A stretch of 64,000 bases of DNA from Massospora cicadina (lineage: Eukaryota; Entomophthoromycota; Entomophthoromycetes; Entomophthorales; Entomophthoraceae), in the NCBI GenBank assembly GCA_022478985.1, contig JAKSZP010009486.1, positions 49,199-113,198 on the forward strand. The letters run 5' to 3'. A program made the translations under genes and the position numbers. Below are positions 10,851 through 21,770 of the stretch, piece by piece. Position 1 is the first letter of the stretch; the number at the start of each line of letters is the position of its first letter. The notes under the pieces were generated by a model, which saw nothing but the letters and a program-made list of their open reading frames with translations, did no database searches and was not told where the DNA came from.

Positions 10851-11180
10851 TTATGGAAATGCTGATCAAGTTACAAATGGAAGCCTATTCCACCAGCTTT
10901 GCCAAGAAGATTTAAATCAGGCAGCCAACCAAAAATATGGAGTGGACTTCGACTGTTTGCTGTAGGAGATAATTTCTTATTCCATGATTAGAATGGATTT
11001 GGGCGAAAAAACAAGCTCTCTAATATCTGAGCTGGGCCATTTGAGATAATTGAGAAGACTGGCATGGACGCCTACAATATTAAGGCCCCTGTGAGGGGGG
11101 TCAGATTATCAACCAAGTTCACGCGAAGTTTCTTTGAGCCTATAAGAAGTAAGAGCATATTGTCCAGTCAAAGGGGGTAA
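10851..11180 (+). pseudogene. Gypsy-1 integrase C-terminus (GPY/F domain), continued
   Basis: Sequence resumes at the TTATG duplication and continues the Gypsy-1 integrase. The AGPFEIIEKTGMDAYNI stretch near 11,030-11,082 is the GPY/F subdomain that ends many Ty3-type integrases. It is followed by a short basic tail and then a purine tract (CAAAGGGGGTAA) at 11,169-11,180. The frame contains a stop. Rejoining across the 8.7-kb insertion is supported by the target duplication. Confidence 0.78.
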
Positions 11181-11611
11181 TGTTGAGAAGTTGATGTGAC
11201 TGGATGATATGCTACACATACCAGCGGATCAGAATGAGAATTGAGATGAGTCTCAAGATTGATGGAAAAGGTATATGAGAAGTGAATCAATTGAAGTGTT
11301 GACCATTTTATGAAACAAGGGAAATTATGCTGAGATTTTGAGATAAATGAGAACTATTATAAAAGAAAGCATGAATAGGAGACTGCTAAGCGAGGATGCA
11401 TCCAGCTTGGAGGACCGAGATTTAAAGAGTTGAATGGAGAATTGAGGAGGAGGTCTTTCTTTTCTTTTAGTAGCTTGTGGCAGATAATTCTGCAAATTAT
11501 TAGAAGACTAATAAAAGGTCGATAGGGGTGATTGCTCCATATATCCTTTTTTAGGCTTTATTAGAATTGGCGATCTTCATATCATCCAATTTGGTTGCTC
11601 AGTGGCTAACA
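11181..11611 (+). repeat. 3' LTR of Gypsy-1 (right end approximate)
   Basis: Begins TGTTGAG directly after the polypurine tract. The end is placed at the first fitting ...GCTAACA (11,611), just before minus-strand Gypsy-4 material. With no second copy in the window, the right boundary is a guess. Confidence 0.5.
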
Positions 11612-12100
11612 CCCTGTATACTGACTCAGCGGAGTCAAGCCTTTACGTTGAGAACTAATTTCTTGTAAAGAGTCAAAACAGCTCACATAGTCAAAATTTC
11701 TCAATGGGACATAGTTTTACATAAGTGATAGGGGCATGCCAAGGGACTTGGAGGGTATGATTATTAAAAGCCATAATAAGATAAAGATAAATTTCCTATA
11801 GACGATATTCAAAATCACTGGGCATGTCACTGCTTCTTTGATTGAAGCGTTTGGGTGTCCACTTAGATCTAAAATTTGATTAAGAAGGTGAAATCTGGAT
11901 CCCCTTATTCCAGAAAAACTTGTAAGCCAGATGATATCGTGATAGGATGAGGGACATACAGAGGGATCTTATTTTCAGTTTCCATAGCATCCAAGGGTAA
12001 CATAGTTTTTCCCTCTAAGACTTGGTATTCAACTTCACAAATGGAGGATGGGTATGTGAGGAGACATGTCCTTTTTGGGCTCCTGTACATTTAATGGGGA
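11612..12100 (-). pseudogene. Gypsy-4 remnant, part 2 (between protease and RT)
   Basis: Minus-strand continuation of the Gypsy remnant at 14,017-15,250, cut by an ORF1-only element. The minus-strand peptide at 12,090-11,905 carries EYQVLEGKTMLPL. It aligns with the post-protease YVLEETVIKAGE region of element X near 24,790. Stops are frequent below 11,900. Assignment rests on this local similarity. Confidence 0.5.
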
Positions 12101-14016
12101 TCTTTTTCTTTCCACTCAATAACACATTTGAGCAAATTTAAAATTACAGAAGAACTAAACAATTCTGAAAAACTGACACACAGCAAAGCACCAAAGCCTC
12201 GGCCCTACCACCTGCTGCTCCAAAATGGGGCAGCGGCGAAACCCCCTAGCATCTTCCGCTCAGCAGGGAAATCCTTTTAAACCAGATTGAACAGCCCCCA
12301 ATTCCTCGGGTCGATACAGTCCCCCAAAGATCTCTCCCTTCACCTTTCACATTCCCAGACGGTGCCTCATAGCCCCATTGAGCTCCCCCAAAGCAAGGTG
12401 CAATTCAGCATCTGGGTTGAATATGGCAACTTGTTCCTCTTCTATGACAAACAAATTTGAGAATTAACCCAGGCGCTTATGCAGCCTGCAGGCTTTATTG
12501 ACTTCTGCCCTACAAGAGGATTTTCAACCTTAGCTTCACTTGCAAAGTCAATGCTGCAATTTCAGCCAATATTCCCCTGGTGTTCCAGGAAACCCACATC
12601 CCAACCACTCGCACCCAGTTGCCTGATGACACCACTCTTATGGTTCAATTAACAGGCCTCCCCACCCAACTCCCCATTAAAACTTTATACAACAAAATAA
12701 TAGCTGGGTTGTTTCTATATGGTGCTGACTCCATTTTTACAATTTGTGGTTTCCAAAAGAGCCAACTGACTTGCGGGCCCTTATGCGTTTGCAATCATAT
12801 GCTCAATATCAAACAAAATTACATTTTGATTCCCCCTTACACTATTGTCCCCTCTGCCCCAACCCTTTCTGGGCCAGAGTAGATAAGGGGCGCACAATCT
12901 GCCCCATTTGTTTCAACCTGGACCACTAAAAGCAGCGCTGCCCCACCATAGCCCAAGCTGGAGCCCACTCGCTTGACTCCCCCATGATGCTCTCATTGCC
13001 AACATAAATTTTTTTCAAATGGGACACAATCTCCCTCCCCCTCCACCCAAAATGGTAGATGCAACTGCCATGGATATAACTAATAATGAACCTACATGTC
13101 AAACCATCACTCCTACTCTAACTAATCAGGAGCCAGCATAAACCCCATTAATTTCAAAAAACCCACCAGTTACCCAATTCAGCACACAATCATATGCTGA
13201 TCAACTAATCATCTTCAACAAAAATTCCTGGGATTATTTGGAGGAAGTGGATGATTCATGAATCCCATCTCTGACTCAGTTGAGGCTCCAGGCCCCAAAA
13301 TGTACCTAAATGCAGATTATGCGACTCAATTCCCAACTCGCCATTATGCTCTATGCTCTGATGCTAATAAATTATGAAGTGACCACCAACTCACCAAAGA
13401 GGCTGTTGCCTCCCCAAATTGTCACCCCTTTAAAAGGTCGTAACAAAATCAGTCTCGGTCTTGATCAAGGGGTACCTGCCCCTGTCCTTCCCCCCATGCA
13501 ACAAAATCATAAAAAGATTTCCTCTGATTCCACCAAGTTTCCACAAGGCAGTACAAAAAGTTGCGATGGTCACAAAAGTTGGTCCAAGACCCACATTACC
13601 AGCAACAACATTGCCACCTTTACCACACTACCCAAAGTTTGCCTCAAGGATGAAAAAACCCCATCAGAATACATCACAACCCTCCTCATAGCTAAATTTG
13701 AGTTCTCGAGCAACTCTGATACCTTGACCCCCATTTTGAGGATGCACCCATGCCCAAGCTCTCAGCGCTCTGCTGTACACTGTCTGAAACAGAGGAGGAA
13801 GATGAGCCTCCCAATACCAACTCACACTCACCATGGATGCATAGTGGTTTACTGCATCTGACCTGTTTGGTTCATTTTTATTTTTATTTTTTGATTCAGT
13901 TTGAGTGATATGATCATCTCTTTCTGTTCATTAAATTCTATCTTAGTATGAGTTTTGCTCCTTGGAGCTCGGTATTGTTTGTCCCCTGGTCAGCTTGCCT
14001 CAGTTAGTAAAAAACT
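12101..14016 (+). mobile_element. ORF1-only retroelement (half-LINE), copy 1
   Basis: 1,916-bp insertion in Gypsy-4. The left side TTTAATGGGGA (12,090-12,100) and right side TTTGATGGGGA (14,017-14,027) are an eroded target duplication. It starts with a CTTTTTCTTTCCACTC motif shared with the other copies. It ends with the family tail CCCCTGGTCAGCTTGCCTC and an A-rich end (13,981-14,016). The ORF1-like frame begins with the WGSGETP block near 12,220, but the usual ATG is lost and stops are present. A zinc-knuckle motif, C-x2-C-x4-H-x4-C, lies near 12,900-12,941 with a stop just after the His. The frame ends with an acidic C-terminus near 13,800-13,845. No endonuclease or RT is encoded, so movement must depend on a partner LINE. 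Confidence 0.82.
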
Positions 14017-15250
14017 TTTGATGGGGAGTTCAAATAATAATGGGATCTGATACCCTAGTAGGGACAGGTATTTTTCTTTGTGGTCAATGATGCAGTTAAA
14101 CTCCCACATCAGTTGGACCCTAATAAGAAACTCATAAGTATTGTTTTCTAATGCAAGGTGGGGCAGTAATTAAAAGTTTCCCAAATCAAAGGGTTAAGGC
14201 AGAATAGGCTCCTATCGCCCTAGTTGAATATTTACCGGCTGTCCTATATTCAGCTTAGTGAATCAAGTCTGGAGCCATTTTTATCTTTTGGATAAGTTGG
14301 GAGTAAATTACTGTTAAGTGGGGAACCAGTGTAAATTATCGTCAGGACTTTAACCTTATGTACTACTTCCTTTACTAAAACCAATGAAGATCTGAACAGG
14401 GAATTAACAGCTAGTAAGCTGTCATCAGGGGTTTGTATTAAAGCAAGCGGAGGTTTCCGCCGTGGCCAATCTCAGGGTTGTACAGTGCATTTGTAAGTTT
14501 TATCTGCCAGTGCTTGGTTTTCCATAGGAGAGCTGACCGCTAAAATTTGTTTGGATAACTGACCAACATAAAAGTAAGAAAGCTAGAGCTTTTTATTTCC
14601 TTGAATAGAAAAAGGTCATCAACTTCTGCAGGCGCAGCTAACATAAAATATCCTGAAGTGCTGGGAATAGAACTAAAGCTATAACAAGGGTCTTGAGGCA
14701 CTTTATTTTCGTCAGCATAGGGAGCCTCTTGCCCTATACTGACTGATCTTTTGCTGACTTACGTTGAAGGACGTGTCAAAAGTCTACAGTGTGGTTGGTT
14801 CTCTTGAAAAGGGTGAAGTATAATTCAGGTGTAGGCGACTGAGGGCATAACGGCTAACACTTTAGGCTGAGGTTTATTGTTTTAAAATGAGGTGTCCTGG
14901 TGGGTTTATGTAGTATGGCAGGAATTTCCTGTTGGATTTTAGGCTTTTTGTTAGGCTTGCTGGTGCGTTTTGCACCTAAATTCCAATAACATCTCCGCAA
15001 GTGAAGTTGTATTCTCTACTAACAAAATATTTGATTCAGATAGTTTGGAAGACCACTTATCTTCAGAATTAATATTATTAAATTAAAATAGAGATTGTTT
15101 TTTCCTAGTTTTTTTATCAGTTGCAATGATAGGGTCAAAAAAGAACTATGATTATATTTCACTTCTTAATAATTAAACAATATGAAGCTTAAAGTGCAAG
15201 GGCTAAGAAATTTATCATAACTTACAAGCATCCAAATTAGGAATATAAGG
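14017..15250 (-). pseudogene. Gypsy-4 remnant, part 1 (gag C-terminus and protease region)
   Basis: Read on the minus strand, this holds a broken Gypsy gag/protease region. A peptide near 14,300-14,180, with TRAIGAYSAL and GKLLITAP blocks, aligns with the protease region of element X (TRAIEAYSSL, GKLILSDP near 24,455-24,520). Upstream, a proline- and lysine-rich stretch resembles the gag C-terminus of X. Many stops. It is interrupted at 14,017 by the ORF1-only element and resumes at 12,100. The strand and relation to X are reasonably clear; domain edges are not. Confidence 0.55.
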
Positions 15251-15518
15251 TATTGACCTATTGTAACTCTCGATTCTCAGGTCACTTCAATGGAATGGCT
15301 GATGGATGGTCAATATGGGGTAAGAAAAGTCCATTAGGTAAAGATTTAAGATATTTAGCCCAATTAATGGATGGAAAATATATTTGCACCTTGAGGGACC
15401 CCCTCCAACCCTATAAAAGAGGGTGGTCTCCGCCTAGATGTTTGATGTAAACTGGAATTGGGCAGGGGAGGAACCTCAGACAGACTTCCATGATTCTGCC
15501 ATTTGGTCAGGGCAATCC
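15251..15518 (-). repeat. Partial X-like LTR, minus strand (5' LTR of Gypsy-4)
   Basis: On the minus strand, a segment around 15,460-15,380 matches the core of the X LTR: a CTTTTATAGG TATA-type box followed by GGGGGTCCC and AAGGTGCA, as at 30,921-30,957. It lies upstream of the Gypsy-4 gag on the same strand, as expected of a 5' LTR. It is cut at 15,518 by the Y LTR. Confidence 0.55.
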
Positions 15519-16342
15519 TGTGATGATCAAGGCGCTGCCTAACCGTCCCATAGCCCTGATTCCCCTAAGGTGGAGATCAATGCTCTAAAATAATATTGAT
15601 AATGATAATAAAATCATAAGGTTTGAGGGCAACGACCCTCAAAAATGGCATTCTGACGAATCAGATGCCAACAAATCAATTAAATCTAGGAGCAGAAGGT
15701 GGCAAGGTCTGACATAAATGGAGATCAGGCCAATGAAAGGCTTTTAACCCAAAATCAGCTAAAATGAGAAATAATGAGGACAACGGCAAAGGGCAGACCA
15801 AAGAATCAGGGTCTTCCAAGCCAAATTATGCCAAAAATGGAAGTATTGAGAGATAAGGGAGCAGCAGCCAAGCAAATCAGAAGTAAACAGAAACTTATAA
15901 TGTATTTTAGTTTAAAAGTTTACAATAAGGTCAATACAGAAATTCCAAGCTCTGATTCATCCCTAACATATGAATTAAATGCGATAATGTTTCTGTAATG
16001 CATGAGGTACCTAACAAATGGTTTAGAATGGGCCTATATGGGAATATCGGAGGCTGAAATTTTTAAAATAAGCCTGTAGATAGCCCACTGCCCATGGACT
16101 CTGCAGGAAAAAAATTACCCCATATCCTCCACTTCTAACATGGATACATCCAGATAAAGGTGTTTATGACAACTTAGTCTTCTAATATGTGCAATAAAAA
16201 CCATGAAAATTGAAAATAAATTTTAAAATCATAAAATTATTTGCTGAGATTTTGTGGAGGTACTCTGGATTATGAATGGAAAATGAACTATACCTCTGTT
16301 TGACAAGGCTGCCACACCTCTGTTTGCCCTCTCTGGTGGACA
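15519..16342 (+). repeat. LTR of element Y, left copy
   Basis: 824-bp direct repeat of 37,480-38,296, starting TGTGATGATCAAGG and ending ...GGACA. The X composite inserted at its last bases: ACAGA at 16,340-16,344 is duplicated at 36,628-36,632. The Y interior then continues from 36,631. Confidence 0.8.
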
Positions 16343-16344
16343 GA

Positions 16345-16486
16345 TGTTGGACATTTGCCCTTCTAGCTTCAAGATAAGAATTTTGTGAATCAAAATCAGC
16401 TAAAAAGGGGGAATGTTTGACATTGACAAGTCTGCATTAATGATAAGTTTGATTTAAATAATATTAATAATTTTATCATCCAAAAG
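16345..16486 (+). repeat. X 5' LTR, first fragment
   Basis: Begins TGTTGGACATTTGCCC and matches 30,595-30,745. Ends with the left target duplication of the inserted ORF1-only element, AATTTTATCATCCAAAAG (16,469-16,486). Confidence 0.82.
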
Positions 16487-18457
16487 GAGATTTTTCTTTC
16501 CGTCAAAGTCACTTTCAAGCAATTTTGTTAAAAAGAAACAAAAAGTAAGTAAACAATTATCAATCAAACGCCAACCGCTGCCATTCAATCCCCAATGACA
16601 TCTGATTCGCTGCTGGATGCTCCAGTGTGGGGAAGTGACAAAACCCCGCCTAGCATTTTCCATCCAGTGGGAAAACGGGCTCAGACTGGATCTTTCAGTT
16701 CCAATAACTCCTTGGGTCAGATTAATCCGCCTAAGGATCTCGCCATCCATCTGGCATGTACCCAGGCGGTGTCTCGCAGCCCACTCACTTTCCCCTGCTC
16801 CCAGCTCAGCTTTGGCCTTTGGGTTGAGTATAGGAGATTGTTCCCATACAAGGAACAAGCAATTATCAACCTGGCCCAGGTGGTGATGCTGCCAGCCGGT
16901 TTCATCAACTTCCACCCCTTTAAGGGGTAGTTTGACCTTGGCTTCACCTGCGAAGCTGACGCCACCACTGCAGCTACTGTGCCCCTGGTTTTCAAGGGCA
17001 TGCTCATTCCAACAACATGCACCCAGCTCCCCACTGACACGACCATGGTAGTTCAATTTGTGGGGTTGCCCACTCACTTCCCCCCGCAGTACTCTATTGA
17101 GAGTTAATGGAAGGGTTGGCCGCGTACAGCTCCAACCCCATCCTTCAGTTTGTGGTCCCCAACGGGGCCGCTCTCCTAGCTGGGCCTCAGGCATTTGCCA
17201 TGATCAGCCCAATAAATTTTAAAATAGCTTTGTCACTTCCACCCTGCGTCATCATACCCTTTTCCCCCAACCACCCATTATGAGCCCGTGTAGAGGGCGG
17301 GAGGACAATCTGTCCTTCCTGCTTTGAGGTATATAACTCAAAGCATAAATGCCCCTCCCTCATGGCTTCCTCTGATCCAGTGCAGTTGTCGCATGGTCCC
17401 CACTTAGCCCCACACCCCACTACTTTTCTGACATGGGGTACAATCCTACCCCTCTCCCCCAAAGCCTGCTGCCACCTTGGTGCCTGCTGCAGCCAACCAG
17501 CCCCTTCCTCAGGCCAGTGCCACTTGTGCCTAGCCCAGTGCCATTGGCACCTCATCCAATCAGGAATTGGCTTGGACTAATGTGAGATCATACGTTATTC
17601 TGCAATCACCAGCCACAACACTTCAATTTGCAGACCCCAATTTTGAGTTTGACTTGAACCCATGGTCCTCATTGGCTGAAACTGATGAGATGGGTAATCT
17701 TATTGAGGCCTCACAACCCACATATGATGAATTTATCCAGGTAAGGAATCCAAAACTGATTGCTCAATGATATTATGCCCCCCAATCAGACGCCGTGGAG
17801 TTCCGCTAGTACCACCGCTCGCTGTCATGGCAGCCACCCACCCTAAAGTAACCATTATCCATGAACTGGCCAATTTATCAGTAGCAACGCTAGCCACAGA
17901 GCTCCTGCCCCCCATCCTCAGGCCATCCACATCTGTATCACACAAACAGACCATTGAAATTGCCCACAGGCGCACTAAGGATGCCATCCAGAAAGTGGTT
18001 TCTGCCTTGAAGGCCAACTCTCGAGTCACCCTCACCTCCATGGCTTCACTGTCCCAGCTCCCTGCCCTCCGCATTTAGGCAGAGGCCACCATTTCCAAAT
18101 ACATCGGCAACTTACTGTTGTACGATAATTCCCTCAAGCAGATGATTGTTACTGACCTCGCTCCCCATGTCGCTGATCACCCCACCCCTTTGATCTCCTC
18201 ATTGGCCTGTGCTCTCGCCGATGAGGAGCATGAGACTGAGAATGAGCCCCTCAATCCCCCCTCCCCTTCCACCATGGTAGGATGAGCGCCTCAGCGCTGT
18301 CCCACCTTGTTGTTTGGTGTTTTGATTGTTATGTTTCGCCCATTCTTTGAACAGTCATCTATTTTTGGTCTGAGAGATTAGTTCATTCAGTTTTTTGTAA
18401 CTTTCTGCGCTTTGGTAATGTCTTTCCCCTGGTCGGCATGCCTCATAATAAATTTAA
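16487..18457 (+). mobile_element. ORF1-only retroelement (half-LINE), copy 2
   Basis: 1,971-bp insertion in the X 5' LTR, flanked by 18-bp target duplications with one mismatch (16,469-16,486 and 18,458-18,475). The intact X LTR at 30.7 kb shows the uninterrupted site. The gene runs from ATG 16,595 to TGA 18,283-18,285. It has an N-terminal WGSDKTPPSIFHP block, an RRM-like segment with PAGFINFHPFKG and FTCEADATTAAT, and a knuckle region near 17,310-17,352 where the zinc His is lost. A C-terminal helical domain (17,860-18,080) is followed by an acidic end with PPSPSTM. Stops interrupt at 16,928 and later. The tail CCCCTGGTCGGCATGCCTC precedes an A-rich end. The protein is presumably a nucleic-acid-binding ORF1p; no ORF2. 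Confidence 0.88.
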
Positions 18458-18475
18458 AATTTTATCAGCCAAAAG

Positions 18476-18827
18476 ACCCTGGACAATTCTCAGTGGAACC
18501 CCACAAATTGGGGAAACATGATTTTGAATACTTCACAGACAATTAGCACAAGATCTAGCAGTCAGATTGCTCCAACCACATGGCGGACCCTGGGGTGTCC
18601 ATCATATGGTACTCCCCAGGCTAAGACCAAACCATTTAAGAACCTATGTGGGGACTACCCCCTTTTATAGGCTTGGCGGGGGCCCCATGGTGCAATAATT
18701 ATTATCAAATGGGGACTGGCAAATATTTATAATATCATTACCCCTTAGGTACGTCTTGCCCAATAATAATCCCCCATCCATTGTTCAGCCAAAGTGAAGA
18801 AAGTTTTCTGAGCTTCAATAGGCTATC
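18476..18827 (+). repeat. X 5' LTR, second fragment
   Basis: Matches 30,746-31,090 of the 3' LTR. Holds the conserved TATA-type box TTTTATAG at 18,663-18,670. Similarity stops after CAATAGGCTA near 18,825, where the next insertion starts. Confidence 0.8.
18663..18670 (+). promoter_or_regulatory. TATA-type box in X 5' LTR
   Basis: TTTTATAG followed by a G-rich GGCGGGGG stretch. The same arrangement occurs at 30,923-30,930 in the 3' LTR and, inverted, at about 15,411-15,419 in the Gypsy-4 LTR. Conservation in three LTRs that otherwise differ supports a promoter role. Confidence 0.5.
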
Positions 18828-20445
18828 TGTCACAGATTCAGCTAAGAAGAACTAGACTGGGCTCCCAGTCTGGGTGCGCAAGCACCCAGTGGAGGCCCCA
18901 GAATGCCAAAAGCATAGCGGTCTGAGCGATTAATATTGGTGGGGTTCTATGGGAGACGTGAGGAAAGTAAAAGTTCATTAACATACCAAAGGCCCCCAAG
19001 GCAAACCAGATGGTTGCATTGGGGGCAACCGCGAGTCTTGCGGGGGCAACCCCCAAGGGTGGGAGAGGCAAGGAGGACGATGACTCCTCCAGGGTTCATG
19101 GTTGTTGACTTGAGATTTGGGTAGGGGGCTTGCGTGCCAGCGATGGACAGCACAGAGGCCGCCACATGATTCAAGGTGTATGAAGAGGTATGGTAAGACC
19201 CCTGCAAGGGGTTAGGACTGATATTCCCCTGGATGGGGCGCTCTAGGTCTCACTGGTGGTCTGGGCCAGCGGCAGCAGTGGCAGCTATGGAAGCTAAGCC
19301 AATGCATGCCAGGGCAGGGGCGCCCGGGGGCTGCTCTAGCTGGTGAGCAGTTTTGGTGGACTCAGCGACCATATGGGTGGAAGGGTCTCCATTAAACAGA
19401 TGCATGAAAATGAATGAAGCAGCAGGTTTGTCATCAGGGGCAAGGAGGATTATCGCGTTTATGATCCACTGCCACATGGCAGGATTGAGTGACCAGATAA
19501 TCCAGTTGGCAAACATTGCAGGAGGATTTGGGTGACAGCATGCTTCATTGGATCAATCGACAGAATTTTTAGAAAATTAAAGTGGTAGACAGAGGTCATG
19601 GCAAACTAGGCGGGGTATTCAATTTTATTCAATGGAAGGAAAGAGAATGAACCAACAACTACCCTCAGCTGGGGCAGTTGCCTTTTAAACTGGGCTATAT
19701 GCATGGGGAGGTATTGAGGATTGATCATATGGGGGTTGGGGAAGGGATTTGGTTGGCTGGCTCAGAGGGGGTAGAAAGCTGCTCCTGATTCTGGCAAAAG
19801 CCTAAAAAATTTTTGCAAATTGTCCCAGAGTCTTGGGGCCAAACCAAGTTAATACTACTGATCCTGGTCCTGGTGACTCGAGTTGGCTGTTCACATGGCT
19901 TGGGGGTTTGGATTTGTCCTGGGAGGCAGGGGTCCTTGGATCAATTTATTTGCAATTTGAGCCAATCCCTCAATTGGGCTACGTGTGTTATCTTAACTCC
20001 CTGGACCCATTTTGGAGCGTTGTGGCAGATGATCTGAGTCATTTGGACCCAGGTTTGCGATCCAAGCTGTATTCCAAAATGATTTTTGAAGCAGGCAGTC
20101 CAGAAATTGCTGGCAGGGCTCCGATGTTGGGAATTGCCATTTTCCCAAAAGTCAGAATTGACTTGCCTGGGGAGTGAGTGGTCCCAGGGGCCTCTTCATG
20201 CCCCTGATGTGTGCAATCTCCCTGCAGACCCCTTCTATCAAACTTACTAGGGTTGAAGAGGAAGGAAGAGGTGGGAGTGGGATATCTTTGGGTGTAAAAG
20301 CCATCACCCAGCGCTCATCTATCATATGGTCTAGGTCGCCCAGCTGTAACAGAGGGTCCAATGGAGCCTTGGGGCCCCTTTTCATCTGGAAGAGGTGCTG
20401 CTCCATATCCAGTTGCAAGGGCTGGTCCCCAGGACTTACACTACC
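18828..20445 (-). other. Unassigned insertion block with minus-strand ORFs
   Basis: This DNA interrupts the X 5' LTR and lies directly downstream of LTR W on the minus strand. Minus-strand peptides at 20,511-20,152, 19,516-19,250 and 19,207-18,947 are the longest coherent ones. The middle one has a hydrophobic stretch (MFANWIIWSLNPAMWQWII) and later Ala/Pro-rich sequence. Position after an LTR suggests a gag-like region of element W. I do not recognise a domain, and several stops separate the pieces. Plus-strand frames (for example 19,833-20,177) look like shadows or chance. Confidence 0.35.
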
Positions 20446-21038
20446 TGTTATGATTGAAAATTTCCAATTTTCTGACCACCAATATATAAATATCCTTTTT
20501 TGGTGCACCAAAAAGCAACCAAAGTAGCCTAACTGAGTAGGGAGAGGTTTGGGGCACTGACAGCGCCAAACATTGCCTACTACGAGTTAGCTTTGCAAAG
20601 TCCTCTAGTGGTGGTTGGTTCAACCCAATCCCACGAAAGCTTTCCCTGAAACATAGCACCCAGAAAGGACCACAGCTATGTGAGGTATGCTAACCCCATA
20701 CAACTTTTTTTTTAATCAGGAACATAAAAACCAAAGGTGCCCTCTGACCAGAGCTCATTTGGGGAGCAACTGACAATGCTTAACAGGAAGGGAATGCTAG
20801 GGCTGAATTCTGAAGTAAACTTTGGAATGGGCAGGCGCGCCTTATAAAAGCAGCTCTTCAGGGGTCTCACCCAAGTTATTTATTATGCTTATCCAAGCTT
20901 AATCTACAACTCAGGCGAGGCACAACCCAGCACCCAAAAGATTGAACCAAAAGTAATTTTATAGCGATCTGACTAAGATTCAGAAAATCCAAATCTGAGT
21001 CAAATGAAATGATCGAGTCAAACTCAATTGTTATATCA
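20446..21038 (-). repeat. LTR of element W, left copy
   Basis: 593 bp, plus-strand edges TGTTATG...TATATCA. High similarity to 21,771-22,365 across nearly the whole length. Confidence 0.72.
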
Positions 21039-21239
21039 CCCCCCACTTAGAGGAAGGCCCCTCCCCAAAAAGGGGCCCCACAGTGGAAGGCTACCACAAT
21101 GAGGGTTTCCTGGGGCGAATTACCTAAAGCCCTGGGAAAATTAGCCTGGATAAACTCTGGACCCCTCGAAGAAATGACAAATGGTGAGAGCAAATTAAGA
21201 CTGGGCTGCTGGAATCAGCCCACTCAGCATGAGGATGCA

Positions 21240-21535
21240 CGCCCAGCATGTAGCTGTGTTGCGCCCCCTCCCAGGCTCCCATTAGCGATGGTCTTCCCAT
21301 CCTTACCAGGAAGGCGCTTTCACCAAAGAAAATTTGAGAGGGGTGCATGGTCCAGAGCAGCTGGATGGTCCCAGCCCAAGGACACACATCTGGCACTTGT
21401 CTGCATTGCACTCACCCTCCCAAGTTCCCATTGGCAATGGTCTTCACATCCCAACTGGGAAGGCGCTTTCATTAAAGAAAACGTGAGAGGGATGCACGGT
21501 GCAGTGTGGCTGGATGTCCAACCCCTTTCTGGGTG
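21240..21535. repeat. Two tandem ~150-bp units inside element W
   Basis: A unit around 21,262-21,400 repeats at about 21,412-21,535. Shared blocks are CTCCCA, GGCGCTTTCA, AAAGAAAA and GAGAGGG-GCA, with several substitutions between units. Confidence 0.6.
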
Positions 21536-21770
21536 GACCATCCACAGGTGAGGGAGCCCTGCTGGGACAGGTCCCCTTGGTGTTACCATATCCCTGGTGA
21601 GCGGGAGGCCCCACCAGGAAATTGAACCAACGGTCACTCCAAGTCCAAGGTTGGTCATCAGTCACTGGCTCCCACCAGTGCTGGTTCCTTGACAACTGGG
21701 ACCAAGTGACCACTGAGGTCAGACCAAACTGGGGATCAGCAGTGTGCAGCGCACATTATCTTTAGAATTA

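Noticed and set aside
16414..16486. Possible X LTR start at TGTTTGACA (16,414), preceded by a purine run
   Set aside because: Similarity with the other LTR extends 69 bp further left to TGTTGGACA at 16,345, where the ACAGA duplication and the inverse terminus CCAACA fit.
16454..17194. 246-codon open frame on the minus strand
   Set aside because: It runs antisense to the half-LINE gene of copy 2 and has no domain; an equivalent frame in the other copies is shorter and different.
19833..20177. Plus-strand 114-codon ORF as a host gene
   Set aside because: It overlaps longer minus-strand frames in an insertion block and shows no known domain or gene structure.
20838..20850. Plus orientation of element W from a TATAAAAG box
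   Set aside because: A TATA-like sequence also exists on the minus strand, and the polypurine tract fits only the minus orientation.
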